The notes under the pieces are model-generated. The model was not told where the DNA came from. It searched no databases and saw nothing but the letters and a program-made list of their open reading frames with translations. Of a DNA stretch of 64,000 bases, positions 39,298-47,019 are shown piece after piece (within the stretch, counting starts at the first letter, position 1; each line of letters opens with the position of its first letter). The stretch spans positions 2,307,501 to 2,371,500 of the forward strand of contig NZ_CP109446.1 in NCBI RefSeq assembly GCF_036227265.1, in the 5' to 3' direction. The position numbers and the translations under genes are program-made. The DNA is from Streptomyces sp. NBC_01476. Lineage in GTDB: Bacteria > Actinomycetota > Actinomycetes > Streptomycetales > Streptomycetaceae.

Positions 39298-40041
39298 ATG
39301 AACGACTTCCAGCCGCTCACCTACTCGGACACCGTCACGGCCGACCGGCCGTGGCTCGCGTCCCTCGTAGGTGTCCAGGACACCAACACCATCGCCCTCG
39401 ACCTGACGAAGTTCACCGTCGGCGTGCACTACACGGCGGCCACGATGCCGCTGCTGCAGGGCCGCAACGTCATGAAGTCCGGGATCCCCCTGGGCAAGAT
39501 CACCGAATCCGGGCTGTACGCGCCTTACGCGGGGCCGACGTCCGAGGTCCAGACTCTGACCGTCACTGGGTCCCCGACCGGGGGCACGTTCACGATCACC
39601 TGGTCCGGTCAGACCACCGCGGCGATCGCCTACAACGCCGCCGCCTCCACGGTCCAGTCCGCACTGGAGGCCCTGTCCAACATCGCCGTCGGGGACGTCA
39701 CCGTCACCGGTGCAGCCGGTGGCCCCTGGACCCTCCACTGGGCCGGTGCGCAGCTCGGCGACGACGTGGCAGCCCCCACCACCACCTCGTCCCTGACCGG
39801 CGGAAGCACGCCGGGCGTCACCGTGGCCACCACCACCGCCGGCGGTGCGGCCAGTGCATCCGACGGCACCGAGGTCCTGGCCGGGTTCCTGGTCGACCAC
39901 ATCTTCTTCAACCCGACCTCCACCAAGGCCGGCGGGGCGCTGCTGTGGTACGGCGAGGTCTTCGCCAGCGAGCTGCCCGTTCCGTTCGATCCGACCGACG
40001 TCGCCTCCGTGGCGCCCGGCGTCAACATCCACTACCGGTAA
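39298..40041 (+). CDS. head decoration protein with Ig-like insert
   Basis: A 247-residue protein. Its flanks (GVHYTAATMPLLQGRNVMKS, GIPLGKITESGLYAPY; and DGTEVLAGFLVDHIFFNPTS at the end) fit a lambda gpD-like capsid-stabilising protein. Between them (residues about 80-185) is a repeat domain, VQTLTVTGSPTGGTFTITWS through ALEALSNIAVGDVTVTGAAG, found in many actinophage virion proteins. The insert probably projects from the capsid. GAGGAGAG precedes the ATG. Confidence 0.82.
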   Translation: MNDFQPLTYSDTVTADRPWLASLVGVQDTNTIALDLTKFTVGVHYTAATMPLLQGRNVMKSGIPLGKITESGLYAPYAGPTSEVQTLTVTGSPTGGTFTITWSGQTTAAIAYNAAASTVQSALEALSNIAVGDVTVTGAAGGPWTLHWAGAQLGDDVAAPTTTSSLTGGSTPGVTVATTTAGGAASASDGTEVLAGFLVDHIFFNPTSTKAGGALLWYGEVFASELPVPFDPTDVASVAPGVNIHYR

Positions 40042-40056
40042 GAGGAGGAGACACTG

Positions 40057-41112
40057 ATGGATGCGCTTGAGCTCCTCCTTCAGGACACCAGCGCCGAAGA
40101 CCTCACGGTTTTCGCGCGCACGATCGACACCCCGGCGGACTACGCGCTGACCCGGGAGATCATGCCGGCCCGGCAGATCCAGGGCGTCAAGTTCCGCACC
40201 ACCAGTTCCCGGCGCCGCGTCAACGCGGCGAAGTGGCGCGCCTACGACGCCCCGACGGCCATGGCCAAGCGGCAGGCCGAGCAGGTCGTCAACGAGGGCA
40301 TGCTGCCCCCGCTGGGGCAGACCCTTGCCGTGTCCGAGATGGACCAGATCCTTCTGGACGTCGGCAACGGGCTCGCCACGAACGGATACGTCGACCTGCT
40401 CTACGGTGACACGGAGCGGCACGTCGAGGCCATCCAGACCGCGCAGGAACTGGCCGCCGGCCGGGTGCTCTCCTCGGGCATCAATACCCTGCCGGGTCTG
40501 GGCCTGGACGTGAACTGGAACGTCCCTTCCGCGAACAAGCCGACCGCGGCGGTGCTGTGGGACGACCCGGACGCCACGCCGCTGACCGACGAGATGGCGT
40601 GGATCCAGTTCCTCGTCAACTCCGGCGCCCCCCGTCCGAAGGAGGTCGTGACCTCGCTTCGGGCCTTGTCGGTGCTGGCGGCGAACGCCGAGTACCGGGG
40701 CGCGTTCTACGGTTCCTACTCCACGGGAACCACGCCGACGGCAACGCTCGCGCCGAACGAGGTCAACGCGGTGCGGGCCCGTTACAACCTGCCGCCGGTG
40801 CGGACCTACGACGTGCAGGTCTGGGACGACGACAGCTACGTGCGGGTCATCCCCGACAACAAGTGGATCATGGTTCCGAACGTGCCCGCCTCCGAATGGG
40901 GCGAGACCCAGTACGGCGTCACCCGCGAAGCCGCACAGTTCACGTCCGGCACCAACCCGGCCCTCACCCGCGAGGAAGCCCCGGGCATCGTCGTCGTCAC
41001 CAAGGTCGACGACAACCCGGTGCAGATCTACACCCGCGGCGCGGCCATCGGCATGCCGGTGCTGTACGTGCCGGACATCCACATCTCCGCGACCGTCCTG
41101 CCGGCGGCGTGA
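40057..41112 (+). CDS. major capsid protein, family E
   Basis: A 351-residue capsid subunit of the Phage_cap_E type: REIMPARQIQGVKFRTTSSR near the start, AAKWRAYDAPTAMAKRQAEQ, ELLQQ-like helices, and ending with PGIVVVTKVDDNPVQIYTRG and IGMPVLYVPDIHISATV. Spacing of 15 bases from the decoration gene fits the D-E pair known in lambda. AGAGGAGG precedes the ATG. Confidence 0.92.
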   Translation: MDALELLLQDTSAEDLTVFARTIDTPADYALTREIMPARQIQGVKFRTTSSRRRVNAAKWRAYDAPTAMAKRQAEQVVNEGMLPPLGQTLAVSEMDQILLDVGNGLATNGYVDLLYGDTERHVEAIQTAQELAAGRVLSSGINTLPGLGLDVNWNVPSANKPTAAVLWDDPDATPLTDEMAWIQFLVNSGAPRPKEVVTSLRALSVLAANAEYRGAFYGSYSTGTTPTATLAPNEVNAVRARYNLPPVRTYDVQVWDDDSYVRVIPDNKWIMVPNVPASEWGETQYGVTREAAQFTSGTNPALTREEAPGIVVVTKVDDNPVQIYTRGAAIGMPVLYVPDIHISATVLPAA

Positions 41113-41117
41113 TCACC

Positions 41118-41450
41118 ATGGCAGAACTGATCGCGGCGGTGCATGTGAAGGACCCCGAGCGGCCGGGAGCGAAGCCGGTCCTGTTCCTGCCCGGGGACGA
41201 CGTGCCAGAGCGGTTCTGGCCGTACATGTCCAACCCGGCCGTGTGGAAGGACGGAGTCCTGCCGTCCGAACCGCAGGAGGCCGACGGCCCAGGGAAGGAC
41301 AGTTCACCGTCCGACCCGAGCGCGCCTCCGTCCGTCAGCGGAGACAAGGAAGCCCCGAAGGCGGCCGACACCAAGCCGGCCGCCCCCAAGGCGGCCACGA
41401 AGCCGGCCTCGCGCCGGAGGGCCGCCGCTGAGGGCACCGGCGGCCACTGA
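41118..41450 (+). CDS. hypothetical head-associated protein
   Basis: A 110-residue protein (MAELIAAVHVKDPERPGAKP) with FLPGDDVPERFWPYMSNPAV and a long Ala/Pro/Lys-rich C-terminus. The position after the capsid gene suggests a head-completion or decoration role. A GTG at 41109, overlapping the capsid stop, is an alternative start. Confidence 0.75.
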   Translation: MAELIAAVHVKDPERPGAKPVLFLPGDDVPERFWPYMSNPAVWKDGVLPSEPQEADGPGKDSSPSDPSAPPSVSGDKEAPKAADTKPAAPKAATKPASRRRAAAEGTGGH

Positions 41451-41455
41451 AGGTG

Positions 41456-41498
41456 TGTGGGTGCTACCGCGGTCGGGGCGTCCCCGGTAGCACCCACA
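41456..41498 (+). terminator. 14-bp stem hairpin after the capsid operon
   Basis: TGTGGGTGCTACCG (41456-41469) and CGGTAGCACCCACA (41485-41498) are perfect complements with a 15-base loop. It is a strong candidate terminator or attenuator separating the highly expressed capsid genes from the joining proteins. Confidence 0.7.
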
Positions 41499-41538
41499 CC
41501 CAACCCCTTCATGCACCGCCCACCAGCAGGAGGCTGTC

Positions 41539-41880
41539 GTGGACCGCACCACCCAGGAATGGCTACTGTCCCAACTGGGATCCAAAACGGACCTCGTGGA
41601 CCTGGAGACCAGGCTGCTGCGGCTGCGCACCCCCCGCGCCGTGGCCCTGGAGATCCTGCGAGGCAGGCTCGCGGACATCCTGGTCTCCCCGGCGGTTCTG
41701 GGCGTCAGCAACGTCCTGAACGTTTCCTACGCCGCGAACATTGCGGCCCTACAAGCCCAGATCGCCGCCCTGGAAGACCCCAACGGTCCGCCGGCGCCGG
41801 GTGAGCCGGGCTTCGGCGACCCGCTCGAACCGGCTGGGAAGATCAGCACGTTCCGGTTGCGGGAGCGTCCCCGGCGATGA
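41539..41880 (+). CDS. hypothetical head protein
   Basis: A 113-residue protein (GTG start, AGGAGG five bases upstream). RLLRLRTPRAVALEILRGRL and NVSYAANIAALQAQIAALED are helical, the second a short coiled coil; a Pro/Gly-rich end follows. Between capsid and MuF-like genes, so probably a virion or assembly component. Confidence 0.7.
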   Translation: MDRTTQEWLLSQLGSKTDLVDLETRLLRLRTPRAVALEILRGRLADILVSPAVLGVSNVLNVSYAANIAALQAQIAALEDPNGPPAPGEPGFGDPLEPAGKISTFRLRERPRR

Positions 41881-42704
41881 CAACGCCCGCTGTCGATACG
41901 GCGAACCGGCACCGGTCGGAACTGCTGGCCATGATCGCGGTGGCGACATCGCGGCTGACCGCCGTGTGGCAGCGCCTCACGGACGGGCAGGGTTCGCTGC
42001 TGCGACGTCTCGCACGCTTGCGGCAGCGCACCTCGAAAGCGATCCGGGCGGCGGTAGCCGAGTTCAACGGTGTCGTAGCCGCGTTCGACCGGGACGCGCG
42101 GTCTCTGGCGGAACGCTGGGTCGCGACTGATCTTCCGACGGCCTACCGGGACGGCGCACTCCGAGCCCTTGAGGCGGCGCGCGCCGACATCCGCAGGTTC
42201 TCCTGGACAACGGATCACCAGGCCGCACTGACGGCCATTACGGCCGTGTACTGGGCGGACCTGATTCGCCGCATCACCGAGGCGGTTCGCCGGGCGCAGG
42301 CGTTCGCCCGGGCGGCGGCGGAGGCGGCTCGTCGTCCGGAGGGAGTGGATGCGGATGCCTTGGCAGTTGAGCATCCTCTGGACGCGGTCGTCTATGCCAA
42401 CCAGCGCCGGCATCCGGTTGCCGCGTGGGCGGCTTCTGCGTTCGCTGCGCAGGCCGCGACGACGGCGAACCGGGGTGCCGTCAACACGGGCGTGCTCGAT
42501 TTGGGGGTTGAGTGGTTCGAGTGCACTGATGGACCGGAGTGCGGGTTCGTATCTCACGAGGATCCGGATCATGCCTCGGGGACGCTCCGCAGCGCCGATG
42601 AAGCCGCCGCTTACCCGATTGCTCACCCGGGGTGTATCCGGCAGTGGACGCCGCGCCCTGACCTGACCGGCAGAACCGACATCGAAGACGGGGACTCGGC
42701 ATGA
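41877..42704 (+). CDS. MuF-like minor head protein
   Basis: A 275-residue protein. A long helical N-terminus (LLAMIAVATSRLTAVWQRLT; FNGVVAAFDRDARSLAERWV) is followed by a C-terminal domain with ECTDGPECGFVSHEDPDHAS and AYPIAHPGCIRQWTPRPDL, which resemble the Cys/His and HPxCxR features of Mu gpF/SPP1 gp7-type proteins. These are minor head proteins near the portal, sometimes injected. Confidence 0.78.
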   Translation: MTTPAVDTANRHRSELLAMIAVATSRLTAVWQRLTDGQGSLLRRLARLRQRTSKAIRAAVAEFNGVVAAFDRDARSLAERWVATDLPTAYRDGALRALEAARADIRRFSWTTDHQAALTAITAVYWADLIRRITEAVRRAQAFARAAAEAARRPEGVDADALAVEHPLDAVVYANQRRHPVAAWAASAFAAQAATTANRGAVNTGVLDLGVEWFECTDGPECGFVSHEDPDHASGTLRSADEAAAYPIAHPGCIRQWTPRPDLTGRTDIEDGDSA

Positions 42705-43267
42705 CCGCCATTGACTACGACCTGGAGTTCCTGGAACGTCGGAGCGGCTGGTTCCGGAAGCACTACACCATCGACCTGATCAGCATCGCCATGGTCGCCG
42801 AAGACGGTCGCACGTACTACGCGGTCAACCGCAACATGCCCATCCGCCGCATCCGCAGACACCGCTGGCTCATGGCCAACGTGGTGCCGTCCCTCCCAAA
42901 GGCCCACGGCGACCGACGACTGACCATGCCAAAGCGGTGGCTGTTCGACTACGCGGACCCCGCCGTCAAGCGGCAGGACCGCATCGCGCACGAGGTCGCC
43001 GCCTTCATCCGCGACACGCTCGATGTCGAACTCTGGGCCAACTACGGCGCCTACGACCACGTCCGTCTGTGCTGGCTCTGGGGTCTCATGGTCGACCTTC
43101 CGGCGGGCGTGCCGATGTACACCAACGACATCCAGCAGGAAGCCCGGCGCCTCGGCATCGGCTGGGACGCTCTCCCGAAGCAGCCCGACGGGGAGCACAA
43201 CGCGCTTGCTGACGCCCGCCACAACCAGACCGTCCGCCGCTGGCTGGAAGCCCGAAGCGCGGCCTGA
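42701..43267 (+). CDS. Rv2179c-like 3'-5' exoribonuclease (DEDDh)
   Basis: A 188-residue nuclease like Mycobacterium Rv2179c. DYDLEFLERRSG supplies the first Asp and Glu, IDLISIAMVAEDGRTYYAVN is the family signature, ELWANYGAYDHVRLCWLWGL supplies the second Asp, and GEHNALADARHN the final His and Asp. The family trims single-stranded RNA. It lies in the head operon with ATGA overlap, an odd place for an RNase. Confidence 0.88.
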   Translation: MTAIDYDLEFLERRSGWFRKHYTIDLISIAMVAEDGRTYYAVNRNMPIRRIRRHRWLMANVVPSLPKAHGDRRLTMPKRWLFDYADPAVKRQDRIAHEVAAFIRDTLDVELWANYGAYDHVRLCWLWGLMVDLPAGVPMYTNDIQQEARRLGIGWDALPKQPDGEHNALADARHNQTVRRWLEARSAA

Positions 43268-43524
43268 TGCGGGTGACGCTCACGTCTGGGGATCGGACCG
43301 TGGACATCCGGATCGACGGCGCCGCAGTGTCCGATCTGCGGCGGGTGGAGAACTCCGCGCTGCGGATGCTCGCCGCTCTCCAGCAGGAACCGCCGGCCGA
43401 ACCCGAGCCGGAAGAGGTCCCGTTCGGGTTCTCGCTGTCGGCCGATACGGAACGGGCCGCGCCCCCACCGCTGCGGGAGCACGACGTGGAACAGGACGAC
43501 GAACCCTATGAGCGCGGGTCCTGA
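43267..43524 (+). CDS. hypothetical protein
   Basis: An 85-residue protein: MRVTLTSGDRTVDIRIDGAA then a helix (DLRRVENSALRMLAALQQEP) and an acidic, disordered C-terminus. No family recognised. One-base overlap with the exoribonuclease gene. Confidence 0.68.
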   Translation: MRVTLTSGDRTVDIRIDGAAVSDLRRVENSALRMLAALQQEPPAEPEPEEVPFGFSLSADTERAAPPPLREHDVEQDDEPYERGS

Positions 43525-43594
43525 GCGCGGGCAGTCCCTCGCGCCGGTTCGGCCGACACTCGGGGCACGCCCCCGACACCGCAAGGAAGCAGCT

Positions 43595-43804
43595 ATGGCC
43601 ACCAAGCCCACCGCGCTGTTGATCCCCAGTCCGTGGTCCGGCGATGAGTACGACCCCGTTCCGCGCTCCTACTGGGCGTGGATCTGGCTGTACACCGTGA
43701 CTCGGAAGCTCCGGCACTTCTTCGGCATGCACGACTGGGATCCTGCCGCACCAGTCCTGCTGCCCGCGCGCCGGTGCACCTGGTGTGGGGCGGTGACCGA
43801 CTGA
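43595..43804 (+). CDS. small Trp/His-rich protein
   Basis: A 69-residue protein (MATKPTALLIPSPWSGDEYD then RSYWAWIWLYTVTRKLRHFF and RRCTWCGAVTD). AAGGAAG lies five bases before this ATG; an ATG at 43508 would overlap the previous gene but lacks a ribosome binding site. A terminal CTWC pair could bind metal. Confidence 0.6.
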   Translation: MATKPTALLIPSPWSGDEYDPVPRSYWAWIWLYTVTRKLRHFFGMHDWDPAAPVLLPARRCTWCGAVTD

Positions 43805-44082
43805 TGGCCGACACCCCTCCTTTGCCCGAAGGCGAACTGACCTACGGCACGATCCCGGTGGGGTCGGTCTTCGCCGTGGCCGACCCGGCCCCGCCAACGA
43901 TCACCATCCAGGGGGGCAACAACGGCCGACCGCTCGTCACGATCCACCCGGACGGGACGCTGGAGTACGGCGACGGCTACGACCCGGACGACGCGGCCCG
44001 CCGCTTCTGGGACGCGCTCCGCACCCACATGCCCACCCGCTGCCCCAACTGCGGGCACATCCCTCACGGGGAGGCGCTGTGA
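43804..44082 (+). CDS. phage protein with PDG-YGxGYDPDDAAR motif (paralogue)
   Basis: A 92-residue protein. PLVTIHPDGTLEYGDGYDPD then DAARRFWDALRTHMP matches the protein at 32745-33086 closely over 35 residues, while the ends differ (here a CPNCGH zinc-like end). Duplicated within the phage. Function unknown. Confidence 0.75.
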   Translation: MADTPPLPEGELTYGTIPVGSVFAVADPAPPTITIQGGNNGRPLVTIHPDGTLEYGDGYDPDDAARRFWDALRTHMPTRCPNCGHIPHGEAL

Positions 44083-44441
44083 CCGAGACGACGGCGCTCG
44101 CCAACCCCGCACTTCCTGTGCCGTCCCCAGCGCAAACGACGATCACCGTGGTCGTCGCCCGGGGCCAGACCATCAATGACGAGCAGCGGAACCGGATCTG
44201 CGACTGGCTGCGCGCCAACGGCGTCGACCCAGTGAACGTGCCGCAGGGGGCGCCGCTCACGATCGAACAGGCCGGTGACGGACCACGGGCGATCCACTTC
44301 TGGAGCTTCTACACCAACGAAACCGGCCAGAAGGAATCGCGAGTCGGAGGCGACCAGGCCATCCAGGTAGAACGCACCCGGCTTCTTGTGGCCGACTTGC
44401 CGCCCGAACCCGGTCCGACCAGCGGGAAGGCGACAGCGTGA
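44079..44441 (+). CDS. hypothetical protein
   Basis: A 120-residue protein (GTG start). TTITVVVARGQTINDEQRNR, ICDWLRANGVDPVNVPQGAP and IHFWSFYTNETGQKE describe an alpha/beta unit frequent in Streptomyces prophages. No function is known. Confidence 0.72.
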   Translation: MTETTALANPALPVPSPAQTTITVVVARGQTINDEQRNRICDWLRANGVDPVNVPQGAPLTIEQAGDGPRAIHFWSFYTNETGQKESRVGGDQAIQVERTRLLVADLPPEPGPTSGKATA

Positions 44442-44815
44442 GCACCCCAAGCATGGGCGACGACACCCGCCCGGTGACCATCACGACCACCGGAACCACG
44501 GCGACGATCACCGTCAACGACACCGACATGTCGAACGACCTCATCGGCTACGACATCCAGCACCGCGCCGGGCAGCCGCCGCTCATGGTCCTGCACCTCA
44601 AGCCCGGCATAGACCTGCACCTCGAAGGCGTCGCCACCGTCGCCGTCGCACAGGAGACCCTGCCCGGAGAGCTGATCGCCCAGTTCCTGGATGCCATCGA
44701 CCCAGCCGCACTGGACGCCGCCATCCTGAACCGCGACCTCGACGGCGGGAAACACGAACTCACCACCGCGATGCTCCAGCAACTCGCCGACTGGGCCCAA
44801 GGGAAGGTGAACTGA
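44438..44815 (+). CDS. hypothetical protein
   Basis: A 125-residue protein: TTTGTTATITVNDTDMSNDL and GYDIQHRAGQPPLMVLHLKP form a beta sandwich-like core; a helical C-terminus follows. GTG start overlapping the previous stop. Related to the previous gene only in position. Confidence 0.7.
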   Translation: MSTPSMGDDTRPVTITTTGTTATITVNDTDMSNDLIGYDIQHRAGQPPLMVLHLKPGIDLHLEGVATVAVAQETLPGELIAQFLDAIDPAALDAAILNRDLDGGKHELTTAMLQQLADWAQGKVN

Positions 44816-44816
44816 C

Positions 44817-45272
44817 GTGCCCGGCCTCGACGACGTCCTCGCCCAAGCAGCCGGACTCATCAACGACCTCGTACTCCGCGACACCGTCCGCATCCGCCGC
44901 CCCTCCCTCGGCGCACCCGTCCTCGACCCCACTACCGGACAGCTCACCTACCCGCCGTCCGCGACCGTGTACGAAGGCCCGGGTGCCCTGCAAGCCGACA
45001 GCGCCCAGTCCGGGTACAACGGATGGCCATCAGCCGGCGAACCCTTCGTGCAGGAAACCAAGAGCATGTCCCGACTCATGACCCCGCTCAGCGCCCCCAC
45101 CGCAGACCAGGACGACCTCGTGGACGTCACTGCGGTCCATGAGGGAGGCGACACCGCGCTCATCGGCCCCGTGTGGCAGGCCACCGACCCGGGGCGGGCC
45201 AACACCCTGGGTGCGGTGCGGGTCACCCCCATCGACCGCAAGCAGGAAGCGCGCCGCGGGGGAACCGCATGA
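44817..45272 (+). CDS. DUF6093 head-tail joining protein
   Basis: A 151-residue protein. It begins LDDVLAQAAGLINDLVLRDT with VRIRRPS and has PGALQADSAQSGYNGWPSAG, VQETKSMSRLMTPLSA and GRANTLGAVRVTPIDRKQEA, the DUF6093 layout. Position before the gp10-like gene fits a head-closure or stopper protein of the siphophage neck. Confidence 0.82.
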   Translation: MPGLDDVLAQAAGLINDLVLRDTVRIRRPSLGAPVLDPTTGQLTYPPSATVYEGPGALQADSAQSGYNGWPSAGEPFVQETKSMSRLMTPLSAPTADQDDLVDVTAVHEGGDTALIGPVWQATDPGRANTLGAVRVTPIDRKQEARRGGTA

Positions 45273-45643
45273 CACCCGACGAGTTCGCCAGCCGCCTGGA
45301 GAAGGCCGCGGCCCGGGTTCCGAAGGCGATGAAGTCGACCACGAAGCACGAAGGGCAACTGCTGCGAGCCCTGATCCAGGCGAACGCCTCGGGGGCTCCC
45401 GGTCCCAACGTCGTCACCGGCGCGTACCTGGCCTCGTGGCAGGTCGTGTCCACCGGGGACGTCACCACCGTTGGGACCGAAGCCCCGCAGGGGCGCCGGC
45501 TGGAGTTCGGGTTCGTCGGCACCGACTCCCTCGGTCGAACCTACGACCAGCACCCCCGTCCCCATGTCGGACTGGCCGTCGGGGACTTCCAGAAGCGCTT
45601 CGGGTTCAACATCAAGCGCGCTGTCGGGGAGGCGATGAGTTGA
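45269..45643 (+). CDS. HK97 gp10-like tail completion protein
   Basis: A 124-residue protein. EFASRLEKAAARVPKAMKST, LIQANASGAPGPNVVTGAYL and PQGRRLEFGFVGTDSLGRTY match HK97 gp10/gp17-type neck proteins: an N-terminal helix, the ASGAPGP turn and the E-F-G/A motif. It would complete the tail tube end. Confidence 0.82.
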   Translation: MTPDEFASRLEKAAARVPKAMKSTTKHEGQLLRALIQANASGAPGPNVVTGAYLASWQVVSTGDVTTVGTEAPQGRRLEFGFVGTDSLGRTYDQHPRPHVGLAVGDFQKRFGFNIKRAVGEAMS

Positions 45644-45834
45644 TGGCTGACCCCAACACGATGCACGTCACGCCGATTAACGACTTGATCGAGCACGACA
45701 CTTCCGGCGACAGCGACTGCGTGTGCGGTCCCAGAACTCGCCCCGTCGAGAAGAACGGCGGCGGAATGGGCTGGGTAGTCGTGCACAACAGCTTGGACGG
45801 ACGCGAACGGTACGAGGGCGGCGGCCCGTCGTGA
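45643..45834 (+). CDS. small conserved phage protein
   Basis: A 63-residue protein: MHVTPINDLIEHDTSGDSDC, VCGPRTRPVEKNGGGMGWVV and VHNSLDGRER. This VxPxNDLxEHD...CxCGP...HxSLDGRE pattern recurs in actinophages within the neck/tail operon. The two Cys may bind a metal. Function unknown. Confidence 0.75.
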   Translation: MADPNTMHVTPINDLIEHDTSGDSDCVCGPRTRPVEKNGGGMGWVVVHNSLDGRERYEGGGPS

Positions 45835-46301
45835 TCGAACGTCGACTTGTGACCGCTCAGGTAGCCGCAGCCATCACAGCAGAATCGGGAAAACCCGTCG
45901 GTCTGGGAAAGATGCCCCGATCCGACGACGGGGTAACCCCCGTCCTTCCCCCGTACCACATCCTGTACAGCATCGACTCAACGTTCGACGGGGCGCCCTT
46001 CACAGATGAAAACGAGGACGCCCACCTCGTTTACCAGGTCACCTCCGTGTCCGGTCCCGACCCGGAGATCCCCCAGTCCGGCGGAGACCAGACCCAAACC
46101 GAGTGGCTGGCAGATAAAGCCCGAATCGCCCTGCTCGGACGCAACCCCACCACCGGGGCATGGCTGCACAACATCACCGCACCCGGCTACCAGTGCATGA
46201 GCCGCGGCATCGACATCGAACCAGGGGCAGTGCCCGACCCCGCCGATGGGATCATGTCCTACGTGCAGAGGTTCAGGTTCGACCTGACCCCAACCACCTG
46301 A
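45831..46301 (+). CDS. tail terminator-like protein
   Basis: A 156-residue protein (GTG start in a GTGA overlap). LVTAQVAAAITAESGKPVGL, YHILYSIDSTFDGAPFTDEN, LVYQVTSVSGPDPEIP and WLADKARIALLG match small tail-terminator/minor tail proteins located just before the major tail protein. Confidence 0.75.
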   Translation: MIERRLVTAQVAAAITAESGKPVGLGKMPRSDDGVTPVLPPYHILYSIDSTFDGAPFTDENEDAHLVYQVTSVSGPDPEIPQSGGDQTQTEWLADKARIALLGRNPTTGAWLHNITAPGYQCMSRGIDIEPGAVPDPADGIMSYVQRFRFDLTPTT

Positions 46302-46405
46302 CCCCACTCGGGTCGGGAGCAGAACCGCACCGCGGCGGGACCCCACGCGGACGCCACCGACAGGTGGCCGCCACCCACACATCACGTGTAGGGGCCAGGT
46401 CCCGC

Positions 46406-46440
46406 AAAGGAGGGAAGGCCCCGCGAAGGGGCCTTTCTCA
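46406..46440 (+). promoter_or_regulatory. Shine-Dalgarno bridged to AUG by a hairpin
   Basis: AAAGGAGGG (46406-46414) is 25 bases before the ATG (46440), too far for normal use. Directly between lies an 8-bp perfect stem, AAGGCCCC-GCGAA-GGGGCCTT (46415-46435). If folded it leaves about four unpaired bases between the Shine-Dalgarno and the ATG. The T-rich end (TTTCTC) also makes it terminator-like, so attenuation is the alternative reading. Confidence 0.7.
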
Positions 46441-46919
46441 TGGGCAAGTTCTCCCGCAAGGGCACAACGAAGATCCTGTTCACCGACACCATCGCCGCCG
46501 CCGCGACCACGATGCTGCCGACCCGGGTCGAACTGACCGGCGCCACGAAGCTGACCCCCTCGATCGCCGCGATCGACGGGTTCTCCGTGGAGAACCAGCA
46601 GATCGACACCCCCACGATGGAAGCGACCTTCGACGCGAAGATCCCCGGATCCGACCAGGCGTCGGACTCCACCATCACGTTCTACGAGGACGACACCGAC
46701 AACGACATCGAGACCACCCTCGCCAAGGGCTCCGAAGGTTTCGTGATCATCCTCCGCAAGGGCGACGTCCCCGCCAGCACCAGCATGGACATCTACCCGG
46801 TGCGTGTCGCCTCCATCAGCCCGCAGTACACCACCGACAACGAGGCCGCGAAGTTCGCCGTGATGTTCAGCATCACCGAGCCGCCCGTCATCGGTGCCGC
46901 CGTGCCGGCCGCCACCTGA
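46440..46919 (+). CDS. major tail (tube) protein
   Basis: A 159-residue protein: MGKFSRKGTTKILFTDTIAA, LPTRVELTGATKLTPSIAAI then DGFSVENQQIDTPTMEATFD and SDQASDSTITFYEDDTDNDI, typical of actinophage tail tube proteins (a gpV-type beta sandwich). Followed by the tail assembly chaperone and tape measure, which supports the call. Translation probably depends on the hairpin upstream. Confidence 0.9.
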   Translation: MGKFSRKGTTKILFTDTIAAAATTMLPTRVELTGATKLTPSIAAIDGFSVENQQIDTPTMEATFDAKIPGSDQASDSTITFYEDDTDNDIETTLAKGSEGFVIILRKGDVPASTSMDIYPVRVASISPQYTTDNEAAKFAVMFSITEPPVIGAAVPAAT

Positions 46920-46955
46920 TCCTTCCCCAGCTCCCGGCCGGGCACCCGCGGTGTC

Positions 46956-46998
46956 GGAAGGGGGCGCCACGCGGCGCCCGGCCGGGTCACCCCCTTCC
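46956..46998 (+). terminator. branched hairpin after the tail tube gene
   Basis: GGAAGGGGG (46956-46964) pairs with CCCCCTTCC (46990-46998) around an inner GGCGCC/GGCGCC stem. In the 100-base gap before the chaperone gene; would reduce read-through from the highly expressed tube gene. Confidence 0.6.
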
Positions 46999-47019
46999 CT
47001 GACGGAGGACCGACCCCAC

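Noticed and set aside
39103..41082. A 659-residue minus-strand reading frame over the decoration and capsid genes
   Set aside because: It is a high-GC shadow of strong plus-strand genes, with Gly/Arg/Val-rich low-complexity sequence and no RBS.
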